The translations under genes were made by a program, and so were the position numbers. Below the pieces are notes generated by a model. It was not told the origin of the DNA. It made no database searches and was given only the letters and a program-made list of their open reading frames with translations. From the IMG/VR virus record IMGVR_UViG_3300030102_005918, positions 1 through 34,294 of that record: DNA of 34,294 nucleotides, one strand, 5' to 3'. This DNA comes from a virus. How positions within the stretch are numbered: the stretch's first letter is position 1; every line of letters begins with the position of its first letter. This document shows positions 1-6,811 of this stretch, piece by piece.

Positions 1-15
1 GGGGTTCAATATACT

Positions 16-342
16 ATGATGAGGTCTGAACATGGCGCGACTACACGTGAACTAATGGCAGCTACTGGATGTTCTGAGCAGAGAGTTCGTGCAAGAGTGA
101 CAGAGATTAGACAGCGTGTAGGGCATCAAGCCGTTATCACTCACACACAACAGGCACAGGGCATGCGCAATGGGGACGGCACAGACTATACACGCTATCA
201 AGTTCCTATGACTTATATAATTGGATCAGACGAACCAACATTGCGTCCAGAAAATCGCATTGGCCTAGCGTCAATATGGGCGGGTCTAAATGACGATCTA
301 TTTGAGTGGTGGCAGAATAGAATAATAGGATTGCGTGGTTAA
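16..342 (+). CDS. HTH-like small protein, possibly partial at 5' end
   Basis: A 108-residue reading frame that stays open to base 1, so ATG 16 may be internal and the N-terminus may lie outside the window; a GGGG at 1-4 is the only ribosome-site candidate. Residues about 8-36 (TTRELMAATGCSEQRVRARV) look like a helix-turn-helix or winged-helix segment of the type that reads a short regulatory or origin site. The C-terminal part is Trp/Asn-rich and not recognised. It is directly followed by a strong terminator, so it appears to be the last gene of an upstream transcription unit rather than part of the virion module. Function beyond possible DNA binding is not supported. Confidence 0.55.
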   Translation: MMRSEHGATTRELMAATGCSEQRVRARVTEIRQRVGHQAVITHTQQAQGMRNGDGTDYTRYQVPMTYIIGSDEPTLRPENRIGLASIWAGLNDDLFEWWQNRIIGLRG

Positions 343-370
343 CACCACGCGACACCACCTAAGAGCCAAT

Positions 371-403
371 ATAAGCCCCGCCTAGTGCGGGGTTTTTCTT
401 TTT
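371..403 (+). terminator. Intrinsic terminator ending the upstream module
   Basis: A perfect stem CCCCGC (376-381) / GCGGGG (387-392) with loop CTAGT is followed by TTTTTCTTTTT (393-403). This is a textbook rho-independent terminator for + strand transcription, placed about 30 bases after the stop of the preceding gene. It separates the HTH-like gene from the late genes, which start from a new promoter at about 533. Confidence 0.9.
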
Positions 404-532
404 CCAAGGTACCCTAAGCCGAACAATTGTATTACTTAGAACGGGCGGGCATGGGGTTATAGCCCCCCTTGTAAAATCTGCTGTATATGCGCAGCATTTA
501 CACTAAGTTTTCCACGAATATTTAGCGCACTA

Positions 533-561
533 TTGACAGGTACCCTAGAGTGTTACATAAA
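533..561 (+). promoter_or_regulatory. Sigma70-like promoter of the late operon
   Basis: TTGACA at 533-538 matches the -35 consensus fully; a 17-base spacer leads to CATAAA at 556-561 (4/6 match to TATAAT). A strong ribosome site AAAGGAG and the first gene start at 591 follow. The rest of the gap 343-590 holds the terminator, a short hairpin GGGG(453-456)/CCCC(463-466), a small inverted repeat TGCTG(479-483)/CAGCA(492-496) and two copies of GGTACCCTA (408-416, 539-547). The second copy lies inside the promoter spacer and could be an operator. Confidence 0.6.
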
Positions 562-570
562 GTAGCACAA
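555..570 (+). repeat. Copy 1 of a promoter-associated 16-bp motif
   Basis: ACATAAAGTAGCACAA, overlapping the -10 element and the likely start site of the 533-561 promoter. It matches 14 of 16 positions with 9889-9904, which lies in the promoter of the minus-strand gene. Both placements suit a regulator-binding site; this is inference. Confidence 0.4.
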
Positions 571-590
571 TTTGCTATAAAGGAGAAAAA

Positions 591-851
591 ATGGCACGTT
601 TTGTAAAATTGACCGCTTGGGAAGACGGTTCTGAATTTTTTGTAAATCCAGAATTTGTTGTAAATTTCGAGACAGTCAGCATAGATTGTGAGGGCGGTCC
701 TGTGACTCGCGTGAACACTGGGGGATTTTTTGAGTTAATTCACGCCGAAGCAGTAGAAGATCCTAAAAACGCTCAAGTACCGCCATTTTCTGTACTTGTT
801 GTTGGTACGTGTGAGCAGATTCATGCGAAGCTTACTGGGTTCGATGCCTAG
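591..851 (+). CDS. Small conserved-looking protein, FlbD-like pattern
   Basis: 86 residues, first gene after the late promoter, with a strong AAAGGAG ribosome site seven bases upstream of the ATG. The layout 'MARFVKLT...DGSEFFVNPEFVV...VNTGGFFELIHAE' resembles short beta-rich proteins of the FlbD type (start MIKLTRLNG, then VNPDLI, then a glycine turn and a V-x-E segment). That is a weak pattern match recalled from the family, not proof of relationship. No membrane segment or catalytic motif is visible. Its stop overlaps the next start by eight bases, so the two genes are probably translationally coupled. Function unknown. Confidence 0.75.
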   Translation: MARFVKLTAWEDGSEFFVNPEFVVNFETVSIDCEGGPVTRVNTGGFFELIHAEAVEDPKNAQVPPFSVLVVGTCEQIHAKLTGFDA

Positions 852-1083
852 ATATCGTTTAAAATATGGCAAACATCGTGAGTTTGACGCTCAAACTGCG
901 GGTGAAGTTGTTCCTTTTATTCAAGAGGGGCACTTTACTGGTGCGAGTGATCCAGAAGATGAGTTTGTTCGCAGACTTGCGATGGAAATGTGTGAGTGGA
1001 ATGGTAAGTGGTATAGGGTAAATAGCCGTGATTTATTGGCAAAAGACATGATAAAACATGGTTTATTAGAGTGTGTTGATTAA
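844..1083 (+). CDS. Small hypothetical protein
   Basis: The frame is open from 796, but ATG 844 is preferred: it overlaps the stop of the preceding gene (ATG at 844, TAG at 849-851) as expected for a coupled pair, and gives a 79-residue soluble protein starting MPRYRLKYGKHREF. The upstream extension would lie wholly inside the previous gene and has no ribosome site. The body is rich in charged and aromatic residues (EDEFVRRLAMEMCEWNGKWY). No family recognised. It is followed by a 44-base gap before the next gene. Confidence 0.65.
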   Translation: MPRYRLKYGKHREFDAQTAGEVVPFIQEGHFTGASDPEDEFVRRLAMEMCEWNGKWYRVNSRDLLAKDMIKHGLLECVD

Positions 1084-1127
1084 ATTTCCTTTTATTGCTA
1101 CTATGGGGCAAATTATAGGGAATTATC

Positions 1128-1835
1128 ATGTCAATTGCAAATCTATCTAGTGGATTTCTTGAGCAGCTTCTTGCTAACCGTTCTTCTCAAATAAGAAAGC
1201 AGCCACAAAATGATTTTGGTGGTGGTTTAGCTATGGAACCGCAAGGGCCAGACGGTGGCATGGAATCTCCTCAACCAAGAATACCGTATGGGGGTAAACG
1301 CCCTAGTCCTTTTATAAGTGGCTTTCCACAGACACCTAGCCGTGATTTTGGTCCTAGCAATTTTGGCGGTTTTGGTGGTTTTTCACAGCAACCTCGCCGT
1401 GGTTATGGCGGTTATGGCGGTATGGGTATGAACCCTATGATGGGCATGGGTTTAGGCGGCATGTTTGGCGGCGGTATGGGACAAATGGGAGGTTTTTATG
1501 GTGGTGGATTTGGTGGGGGTTTTATGCCTCAGCGTAATCCGTATAGTTACGGTGGCCTTGGCGGGTTTGGGGGTTTTGGGGGTGGCTATAGCCCTATGTA
1601 TGGTGGTATGGGCGGTTTCGGTATGAATCCGTACCAAAATCAATACAATAGACCTCAATTTCAAAATCAACTTACATCAATGAATCAAGGTCTTGGTCAG
1701 CCACAACCTCAAGTCGCGCAGTTTACGGGGGGTTTAGGGCAACAGCAGCAACAAATAGCACAACCTCAATTTCAGCAAGCGCAACAAGCGCAACCTCAAA
1801 CTTTAAATAATCAGTATCAAAGGGCGTTTTATTAA
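1128..1835 (+). CDS. Gly/Met-rich low-complexity protein
   Basis: 235 residues, ribosome site AGGGA nine bases upstream. Residues 1-30 could form a helix (SGFLEQLLANRSSQIRK). Residues about 75-170 are almost entirely Gly, Met, Phe and Tyr in GGYGG, GGFGG and GMGMG strings, and residues 170-235 are Gln/Pro-rich. The composition resembles prion-like or phase-separating segments and is unlike a folded enzyme. It runs into the next gene through TAATG, and that gene also opens with a Met/Pro/Gly-rich stretch, so the two probably act together. Codon choice is consistent with true coding. A virion or assembly role is inferred from position only. Confidence 0.8.
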   Translation: MSIANLSSGFLEQLLANRSSQIRKQPQNDFGGGLAMEPQGPDGGMESPQPRIPYGGKRPSPFISGFPQTPSRDFGPSNFGGFGGFSQQPRRGYGGYGGMGMNPMMGMGLGGMFGGGMGQMGGFYGGGFGGGFMPQRNPYSYGGLGGFGGFGGGYSPMYGGMGGFGMNPYQNQYNRPQFQNQLTSMNQGLGQPQPQVAQFTGGLGQQQQQIAQPQFQQAQQAQPQTLNNQYQRAFY

Positions 1836-4684
1836 TGGCTTTACCACCTAATCCCATGCCGGGAATGATGGCACCACCTCAAGCAATGCAACCTCAAGGC
1901 GGTCCACAGGGATTAGGCGGTGCTCCTATTGGCGGTGCCGATAAAAATCGCCGTAAGAATTTTAGTAATTTTTTGGAAAACACGATTAGCCCTGCAGGTG
2001 GTTCTCCTCAAACTGAAAGACAGTTAGCACCTGTGGCGGCTCCCCCAAAAATGGGCGGTGGCTTAAACATGGGACCGATGAAGCCTATGGGAATGCCACC
2101 AAAGCCTATGATGGGTGGTGGAATGCCTCCCGTTCCCCCACCCGGAATGCGTGGTGGATTGGGTGCGATGCCACCAAAACCTATGCCTAAACGTCCTATG
2201 CCGCCTCGCCGCATGGCAGATGGTGGTCAGGTTCCCCGTGAGACATTTATTGCAGGTCAGCCACATATGTTGGCGTACATTAATCCTGAAGAAGAAGGTA
2301 TACTTCAATCTTATCGTCAAGACGCTCCTACTGTTCCCGGCCCCGGCGGTATTCCTTCTTATTACTATGGTCAGGGTATGGCGAGTACCGCAGGTAACAA
2401 GAATTTTCAGGTTAGCAGCCCACAAAGACCTTCAACTGGCATTTCTAATGATAGAAGGAGACAAAGAAGGCGAGAAAGAAGGCTTGCAAAACAAGCGGAA
2501 GAGGCAGCTAATGCGGCAATAGCTGCGCAGCAAGCGGAAGCGGCAAAGCAAACGCCTTCTGGCAAAATGGATTTTGGCGATGATGAAGATTACACACCAA
2601 CATCTGCTGCGTTAAATCAGGAGTTACTTGACATAGGTGCGCCTGATAAGCGTACTGATACTCATACTTCGACTAATTTTAACACGACAAGTAGTGGTCA
2701 AGATTACAATACTGCTGCGCAAGCTGACACAGATGTTTCTGGTTTTGAGTATGTAGCAGGAACGGGTGGTGGTGATGATAATAATAATGTAACCCTTGCT
2801 TCAAACCAACCTGCTGTTGTTGATAAACCCCCAGTTATTTTTAAAGATGACCAAGGTAATACTCACAGTTCACAAGCTGCTGCTAACGCTGCAAACGATG
2901 CAATTCGTGAAGAGGCTCAAAGGGCTGCTGAAGCACAAGCTGCTGCGGAAGAAGCTGAAAGGCAAAGAAAAGCTGCTGCTGCGGCAAAAGCGGCAGAGGA
3001 AGCTAGATTAGCTGAAGAGGCAAGACTTCAAAAAATTGAAGATGATCGTTTAGAAAGAAACCGTATTATTTTTCAAAACCAAGCCCAAGCTGAAGAGGCT
3101 ATGGGTTTAGGAACACCTGTTCCAAATGTTACAAATACATCTCTTACTGATCAAATTATGAATTACAATACAGGAAATGCTACTTTACAGGATTTTCAAA
3201 ACACTGCTCAACAAACATTGGGTGGTAATCAAACAGACAATGAAAAAATAGCATCATATGCTCAAAGTGCTTTTGATATTTACAACAACATTGATCCTGC
3301 AAATATTGGCGATGCTCCTGATGCTGAAACTTTAATAGCGCAAGCCGCTTTAGAAGATACTTCGCAAACTCTTCCAGAAGAATTAAGCAACTTGCCAAAT
3401 GATCAACGTGATCAGGTTATTGGTTTAATGGAACTAATGCAAACTATGAGCGATGATGAGCTAGAAAACGTAGTTTCTTCATTTATAACGCCAGAAACAA
3501 CAGGTTTAGAAGATCTTGAGGACGAATTGTTTGGTGGTCAAATGACTGACAGGGGTTTTGATCCTAATGAAGATCAAGTCCCACCTCAAAATTTAATGAA
3601 TGATAGGGGTTTTGATCCAAGTCCTAAAGATGCTGAAAATGTTAGTTCTAATGTAGAAAAATTAGAATTTGGTAATGTTCCTGTAGGACAATTACCACCA
3701 GATGAAGAGGCCAAAGAAGAAGTAGAAAAAATTGCAAATTCATCTAAAACAGATCAAGAGGTTTTAGATAAATTAGGTTTAGGAAGCACTCTTGCATCAG
3801 GTCGTGACTTTGCAACGCCAAACGCTGCAGAATCTAGATTGCTTCAAGAAGCTTTAAAATATTATCAAAACGATCCAAATATGCTTGAAAAAATTATTGG
3901 CGGTGCATTAAAACAGTTTAGTTTTGGCGCAGTTGATCCAAATCAAATGAATATAAATCAAGCAACTGAATTGCTTGGAGAATATTTAAAAACTGGTAAC
4001 TTTGTATATGATGAGGACACTCCGGGTAAACTTCTTGGTGTAAAAACGGGAAGCTTAGATGACATTACTGACCCAGAAGAAAGGGCAGCAGTTGAAGAAC
4101 GCCTAGAAGAAATTGGTTTTAATGATCTAGAAGAAAACAAAACTGGTCTTGAAAAAGTCGATGACTTTTTGGGTGGAATTTTTGGTGCAGAAGATCCCGG
4201 TTATATTAACTTACCGGGCAATATAAGTTTTCAAAACACTGAGGATGGTCCTGTTCAATTTAATACTAACGAAACTGATGATGTAATTGACGATGATGAT
4301 GATGACAGTCCTCCACCTGAAGAAGTAGATCCTTCACTTGATCCAGAAACAGGTTTTACAGAAGACGAAGACGGTAATATAGTCTGTAACAAAGCGGGTT
4401 ACATTTACAATGAAACATTAGGTATGTGTGAACCACCCCCTGAAGAAGAGGAAGAAGATAGCGGCGGCGGCGGTATTTTCCGCGATGACGATAGCGGTTC
4501 AAGCACAACATCAGTTGTAGAAGCTGCTCCAACTTATACTAGCAGATTTGGTCCTAGCACTAGCAGAGAATACAGGGCCACATTTGGTGGCAGTAGACCA
4601 GTAACTGAAATGCAGCAAGGTGGCATGGCAGGTATTAGCAACGTTGCAGATAACTTTTTGAGGGCTGTGCAAGGTGCTGCATGA
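1835..4684 (+). CDS. Large disordered structural/assembly protein
   Basis: 949 residues, joined by TAATG to the gene before and by ATGA to the terminase after. Visible segments in order: Met/Pro/Gly-rich head (1-125) ending RRMADGGQV; a segment FIAGQPHMLAYINPEEEGIL that looks folded; an Arg-rich stretch near 205; an Ala/Glu/Lys-rich coiled coil at about 349-425; acidic helical middle with two copies of DRGFDP near 570 and 590; a run of six Asp near 818; a CX13C pair (Cys851, Cys865) in a C-x-x-GYIYNETLGMC segment; and a tail with MQQGGMAG. Such proteins next to the terminase are familiar from marine phages but have no assigned function. Internal virion protein or packaging accessory are the main options; no small-terminase fold is recognisable. 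Confidence 0.8.
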   Translation: MALPPNPMPGMMAPPQAMQPQGGPQGLGGAPIGGADKNRRKNFSNFLENTISPAGGSPQTERQLAPVAAPPKMGGGLNMGPMKPMGMPPKPMMGGGMPPVPPPGMRGGLGAMPPKPMPKRPMPPRRMADGGQVPRETFIAGQPHMLAYINPEEEGILQSYRQDAPTVPGPGGIPSYYYGQGMASTAGNKNFQVSSPQRPSTGISNDRRRQRRRERRLAKQAEEAANAAIAAQQAEAAKQTPSGKMDFGDDEDYTPTSAALNQELLDIGAPDKRTDTHTSTNFNTTSSGQDYNTAAQADTDVSGFEYVAGTGGGDDNNNVTLASNQPAVVDKPPVIFKDDQGNTHSSQAAANAANDAIREEAQRAAEAQAAAEEAERQRKAAAAAKAAEEARLAEEARLQKIEDDRLERNRIIFQNQAQAEEAMGLGTPVPNVTNTSLTDQIMNYNTGNATLQDFQNTAQQTLGGNQTDNEKIASYAQSAFDIYNNIDPANIGDAPDAETLIAQAALEDTSQTLPEELSNLPNDQRDQVIGLMELMQTMSDDELENVVSSFITPETTGLEDLEDELFGGQMTDRGFDPNEDQVPPQNLMNDRGFDPSPKDAENVSSNVEKLEFGNVPVGQLPPDEEAKEEVEKIANSSKTDQEVLDKLGLGSTLASGRDFATPNAAESRLLQEALKYYQNDPNMLEKIIGGALKQFSFGAVDPNQMNINQATELLGEYLKTGNFVYDEDTPGKLLGVKTGSLDDITDPEERAAVEERLEEIGFNDLEENKTGLEKVDDFLGGIFGAEDPGYINLPGNISFQNTEDGPVQFNTNETDDVIDDDDDDSPPPEEVDPSLDPETGFTEDEDGNIVCNKAGYIYNETLGMCEPPPEEEEEDSGGGGIFRDDDSGSSTTSVVEAAPTYTSRFGPSTSREYRATFGGSRPVTEMQQGGMAGISNVADNFLRAVQGAA

Positions 4685-6159
4685 ACGATCTAAGCGGTAT
4701 TCTAGATTACCTTACGGATGAGGAGTTAGAAAAAGTAACCCCCATGTTGGAAAGGTTACAAATTCTTGATAATCGCACAGACAAACAGGACAATTTTATA
4801 AATTTTGTAAAGCATGTTTGGCCTCAGTTTATTGAGGGTAGACATCACAAAATTTACGCACAGAAACTACAAGATGTTGCAGATGGAAAATTAAAACGTC
4901 TTATAATTAATATGCCGCCTAGACATACAAAGTCTGAGTTTGCTAGTTATTTGTTCCCAACTTGGTTGATGGGCAAACGGCCTGATTTGAAAATTATTCA
5001 GGCAACACACACGGCTGAATTAGCCGTTGGTTTTGGTAGGAAAGTTAAAAACTTAATAGATAGTGAGGATTTTAGAGATGTATTCCCTGATGTTAAACTT
5101 GCTTCGGATGCCAAAGCGTCTGGTCGTTGGAGTACTAACAAAGGCGGCGAATATTATGCGGTCGGTGTGGGCGGTGCTTTGGCGGGTCGTGGCGCGGATT
5201 TGGCGATTATTGATGACCCCGTTTCGGAACAAGACGCGCTAAGTGTTACTGCGCTAGATAATATTTACGAATGGTACACTTCTGGGCCACGACAGCGTTT
5301 ACAGCCGGGTGGTTCTATTATTATTGTTATGACACGTTGGAGCATTCGTGATTTAACGGCAAAAGTTTTAGCAAAACAGAGTGAATCTGGCGCAGATCAG
5401 TGGGAAATAGTAGAATTTCCTGCAATTATGCCATCTAATAAACCTTTGTGGCCTGAATTTTGGTCAAAAGACGAATTAGAAGGTGTAAAAGCCTCTATTC
5501 CTGTATCCAAATGGAATGCTCAATACATGCAAAACCCTACTGCAGAAGAGGGTGCGATTATTAAGCGTGAATGGTGGAATATATGGGAAAAAGAAGACCC
5601 ACCCGCGTGTGATTATGTAATTCAATCTTACGATACTGCGTTTAGTAAGAGTGATAGGGCAGATTACAGCGCAATTACTACTTGGGGTGTTTTTCACCAT
5701 GACGAAACTGGTGTTGATAATATAATTTTACTTGATGCAATTAGGGGTAGGTGGGAGTTTCCTGAATTAAAACAGATGGCTCATAATTCATTTAAGGAGT
5801 ATGATCCTGATATGATTTTAATCGAACAAAAAGGTTCTGGTATGCCTTTGACGCAAGAATTAAGGAGAATGGGCATTCCTGTAACACCATTTACACCCGG
5901 AAAAGGTGCGGATAAATTTACTAGAATGCATGCTTGCGCCCCTGTTTTTGAAAGCGAAATGGTGTGGTGCCCTGAAACTAATTTTGCTGATGAAGTTATG
6001 GAAGAATGTGCAGCATTTCCAAATGGTGAACATGATGACTTGGCTGATTCGATGACACAGGCTATACTACGTTTTAGGCAGGGTGGTTTTATTACTACCC
6101 CAAGTGATTACGAAGATGATGATTTAATGCATTCGCGTAGAAGAAAGGAATATTACTGA
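4681..6159 (+). CDS. terL: Terminase large subunit
   Basis: 492 residues, the usual length. This is the DNA-packaging motor: an N-terminal ATPase pumps DNA into the procapsid and a C-terminal RNase H-like nuclease cuts it. The Walker A-type loop is MPPRHTKSE (Met78, Lys84, Ser85); Walker B is LAIIDD with Asp178/Asp179 and the following Glu183. Nuclease acidic residues are Asp318 in QSYDTAF, Glu382 in LIEQKGSG and Asp452/Asp453/Asp456 in HDDLADS. All key residues are present, so the protein should be active. It starts within ATGA of the preceding stop and ends at TGATG with the next gene. The family is clear; whether packaging is headful or site-specific cannot be told here. Confidence 0.97.
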   Translation: MNDLSGILDYLTDEELEKVTPMLERLQILDNRTDKQDNFINFVKHVWPQFIEGRHHKIYAQKLQDVADGKLKRLIINMPPRHTKSEFASYLFPTWLMGKRPDLKIIQATHTAELAVGFGRKVKNLIDSEDFRDVFPDVKLASDAKASGRWSTNKGGEYYAVGVGGALAGRGADLAIIDDPVSEQDALSVTALDNIYEWYTSGPRQRLQPGGSIIIVMTRWSIRDLTAKVLAKQSESGADQWEIVEFPAIMPSNKPLWPEFWSKDELEGVKASIPVSKWNAQYMQNPTAEEGAIIKREWWNIWEKEDPPACDYVIQSYDTAFSKSDRADYSAITTWGVFHHDETGVDNIILLDAIRGRWEFPELKQMAHNSFKEYDPDMILIEQKGSGMPLTQELRRMGIPVTPFTPGKGADKFTRMHACAPVFESEMVWCPETNFADEVMEECAAFPNGEHDDLADSMTQAILRFRQGGFITTPSDYEDDDLMHSRRRKEYY

Positions 6160-6389
6160 TGGCGAAAAAAAAGAAAAAAAGTTTTGTAGAATCTCAGCCT
6201 GAAGGAATGTTGAAAGGCACTTTTTTTGATTACATTCCTGACGCTATGCAGATGAGCAATTATCTTAAACAATTTTTGTCTACAGAAGGAAAAGAAAAAA
6301 AATCAAAAGGCAAAAAAAAGCCCCGTGCTTTTCAAAACGGTGGGGCTGTTATGAAGGGCCGTGGGCCAAAATTTAAAGGACAGTCATAG
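6159..6389 (+). CDS. Small Lys-rich protein with GGAV tail
   Basis: 76 residues, starting in the TGATG that ends the terminase. The N-terminus is MAKKKKKS, a middle part could be helical (MQMSNYLKQFLS), and a second basic tract is followed by FQNGGAVMKGRGPKFKGQS. The end resembles that of the next gene (GGAV, then Gly-rich, then KFxG). The high positive charge suggests nucleic-acid or capsid-interior contact. No enzyme motif. Function unknown; similar short proteins occur near marine phage terminases in my recollection. Confidence 0.75.
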   Translation: MAKKKKKSFVESQPEGMLKGTFFDYIPDAMQMSNYLKQFLSTEGKEKKSKGKKKPRAFQNGGAVMKGRGPKFKGQS

Positions 6390-6398
6390 GAGATAAAA

Positions 6399-6593
6399 AT
6401 GGCATCTAAACCTGATTTTATAGACATAGATGGTGATGGAAATACAACAGAGCCAATGAAAACTGCTGCAAAGCAAAAAAAAGTTGCCAAAAAGAAAAAA
6501 GGTGGCGCAGTTAAAAAAATGGCAAGTGGTGGTGCTGTTTGTCGTGGCGGTGGTGCTGCTATAGCAGGGACAAAGTTCTCAGGGGTTAAATAA
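6399..6593 (+). CDS. Small Lys-rich protein, GGAV/KFSG tail
   Basis: 64 residues with a good ribosome site (AGGAG) nine bases after the previous stop. The head FIDIDGDGNTTEPM contains a Asp-rich DIDGDGN string like the start of an EF-hand calcium loop; the middle is Lys-rich; the end is MASGGAVCRGGG...GTKFSGVK. The shared tail with the preceding gene suggests duplication or a common docking signal. Ends in TAATG with the next ORF. Function unknown. Confidence 0.75.
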   Translation: MASKPDFIDIDGDGNTTEPMKTAAKQKKVAKKKKGGAVKKMASGGAVCRGGGAAIAGTKFSGVK

Positions 6594-6811
6594 TGACTAA
6601 AATCGTTACTAATATTGATATAAATGCCCTAAATTCTGGTATTAATCAGTCCGTTGATGATGATATTGGTGACGAAATTGTGAGGTTGGGGCGGGGAAGC
6701 AAACGGATAGATTCCCCTTCCGTTTTGTGGCGTAGATCCCAAAGTGTGACTGCTCCGCTTAGGTCGATCACCCTCGTTCCAACACTAAAAGGAGAATTTT
6801 ATGGCTATTGA
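6593..6811 (+). CDS. Small ORF overlapping the portal start
   Basis: 72 residues. The start sits in TAATG and the first 30 residues (MTKIVTNIDINALNSGINQS, then Asp/Ile-rich) look like the neighbours in codon use. From about base 6680 codon choice becomes GC-rich and unlike the rest (ttg ggg cgg gga), the protein turns Arg/Ser-rich, and the frame runs 11 bases into the portal gene. The second half may therefore be constrained by the RNA/DNA structure at 6686-6742 rather than by protein. A real small protein is likely but not certain. Confidence 0.5.
   Translation: MTKIVTNIDINALNSGINQSVDDDIGDEIVRLGRGSKRIDSPSVLWRRSQSVTAPLRSITLVPTLKGEFYGY
6686..6742 (+). other. Interleaved complementary segments, candidate RNA structure
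   Basis: Three pairings are visible: TTGGG (6686-6690) with CCCAA (6738-6742); GGGGAA (6693-6698) with TTCCCC (6712-6717); AAACGG (6701-6706) with CCGTTT (6720-6725). The inner two are interleaved, so they are either mutually exclusive hairpins or an H-type pseudoknot topology inside an outer stem. The element lies about 60 bases upstream of the portal start in a locally GC-rich patch. It could control portal translation, be an RNA-processing site, or be part of a packaging site near terL. No known riboswitch or tRNA fits. Confidence 0.4.

Noticed and set aside
796-843. N-terminal extension of the second small gene from ATG 796
   Set aside because: Lies wholly in the preceding gene, no ribosome site; ATG 844 gives the usual short overlap.
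1452-1670. Minus-strand ORFs across the Gly-rich gene and the following gene (also 2008-2214, 2063-2425)
   Set aside because: Produced by the repetitive GC-biased codons of the + strand genes; no ribosome sites or sensible protein composition.
6420-6445. EF-hand in the small protein at 6399-6593 (DIDGDGN)
   Set aside because: Only the first half of a calcium loop is present and no following helix is visible; recorded in the gene entry but not claimed as a calcium site.
6680-6800. Possible tRNA, suggested by the GC-rich patch and a GGTCGATCACCC string
   Set aside because: No seven-base anticodon loop with a paired five-base stem, no acceptor stem, and the T-arm-like string does not pair.
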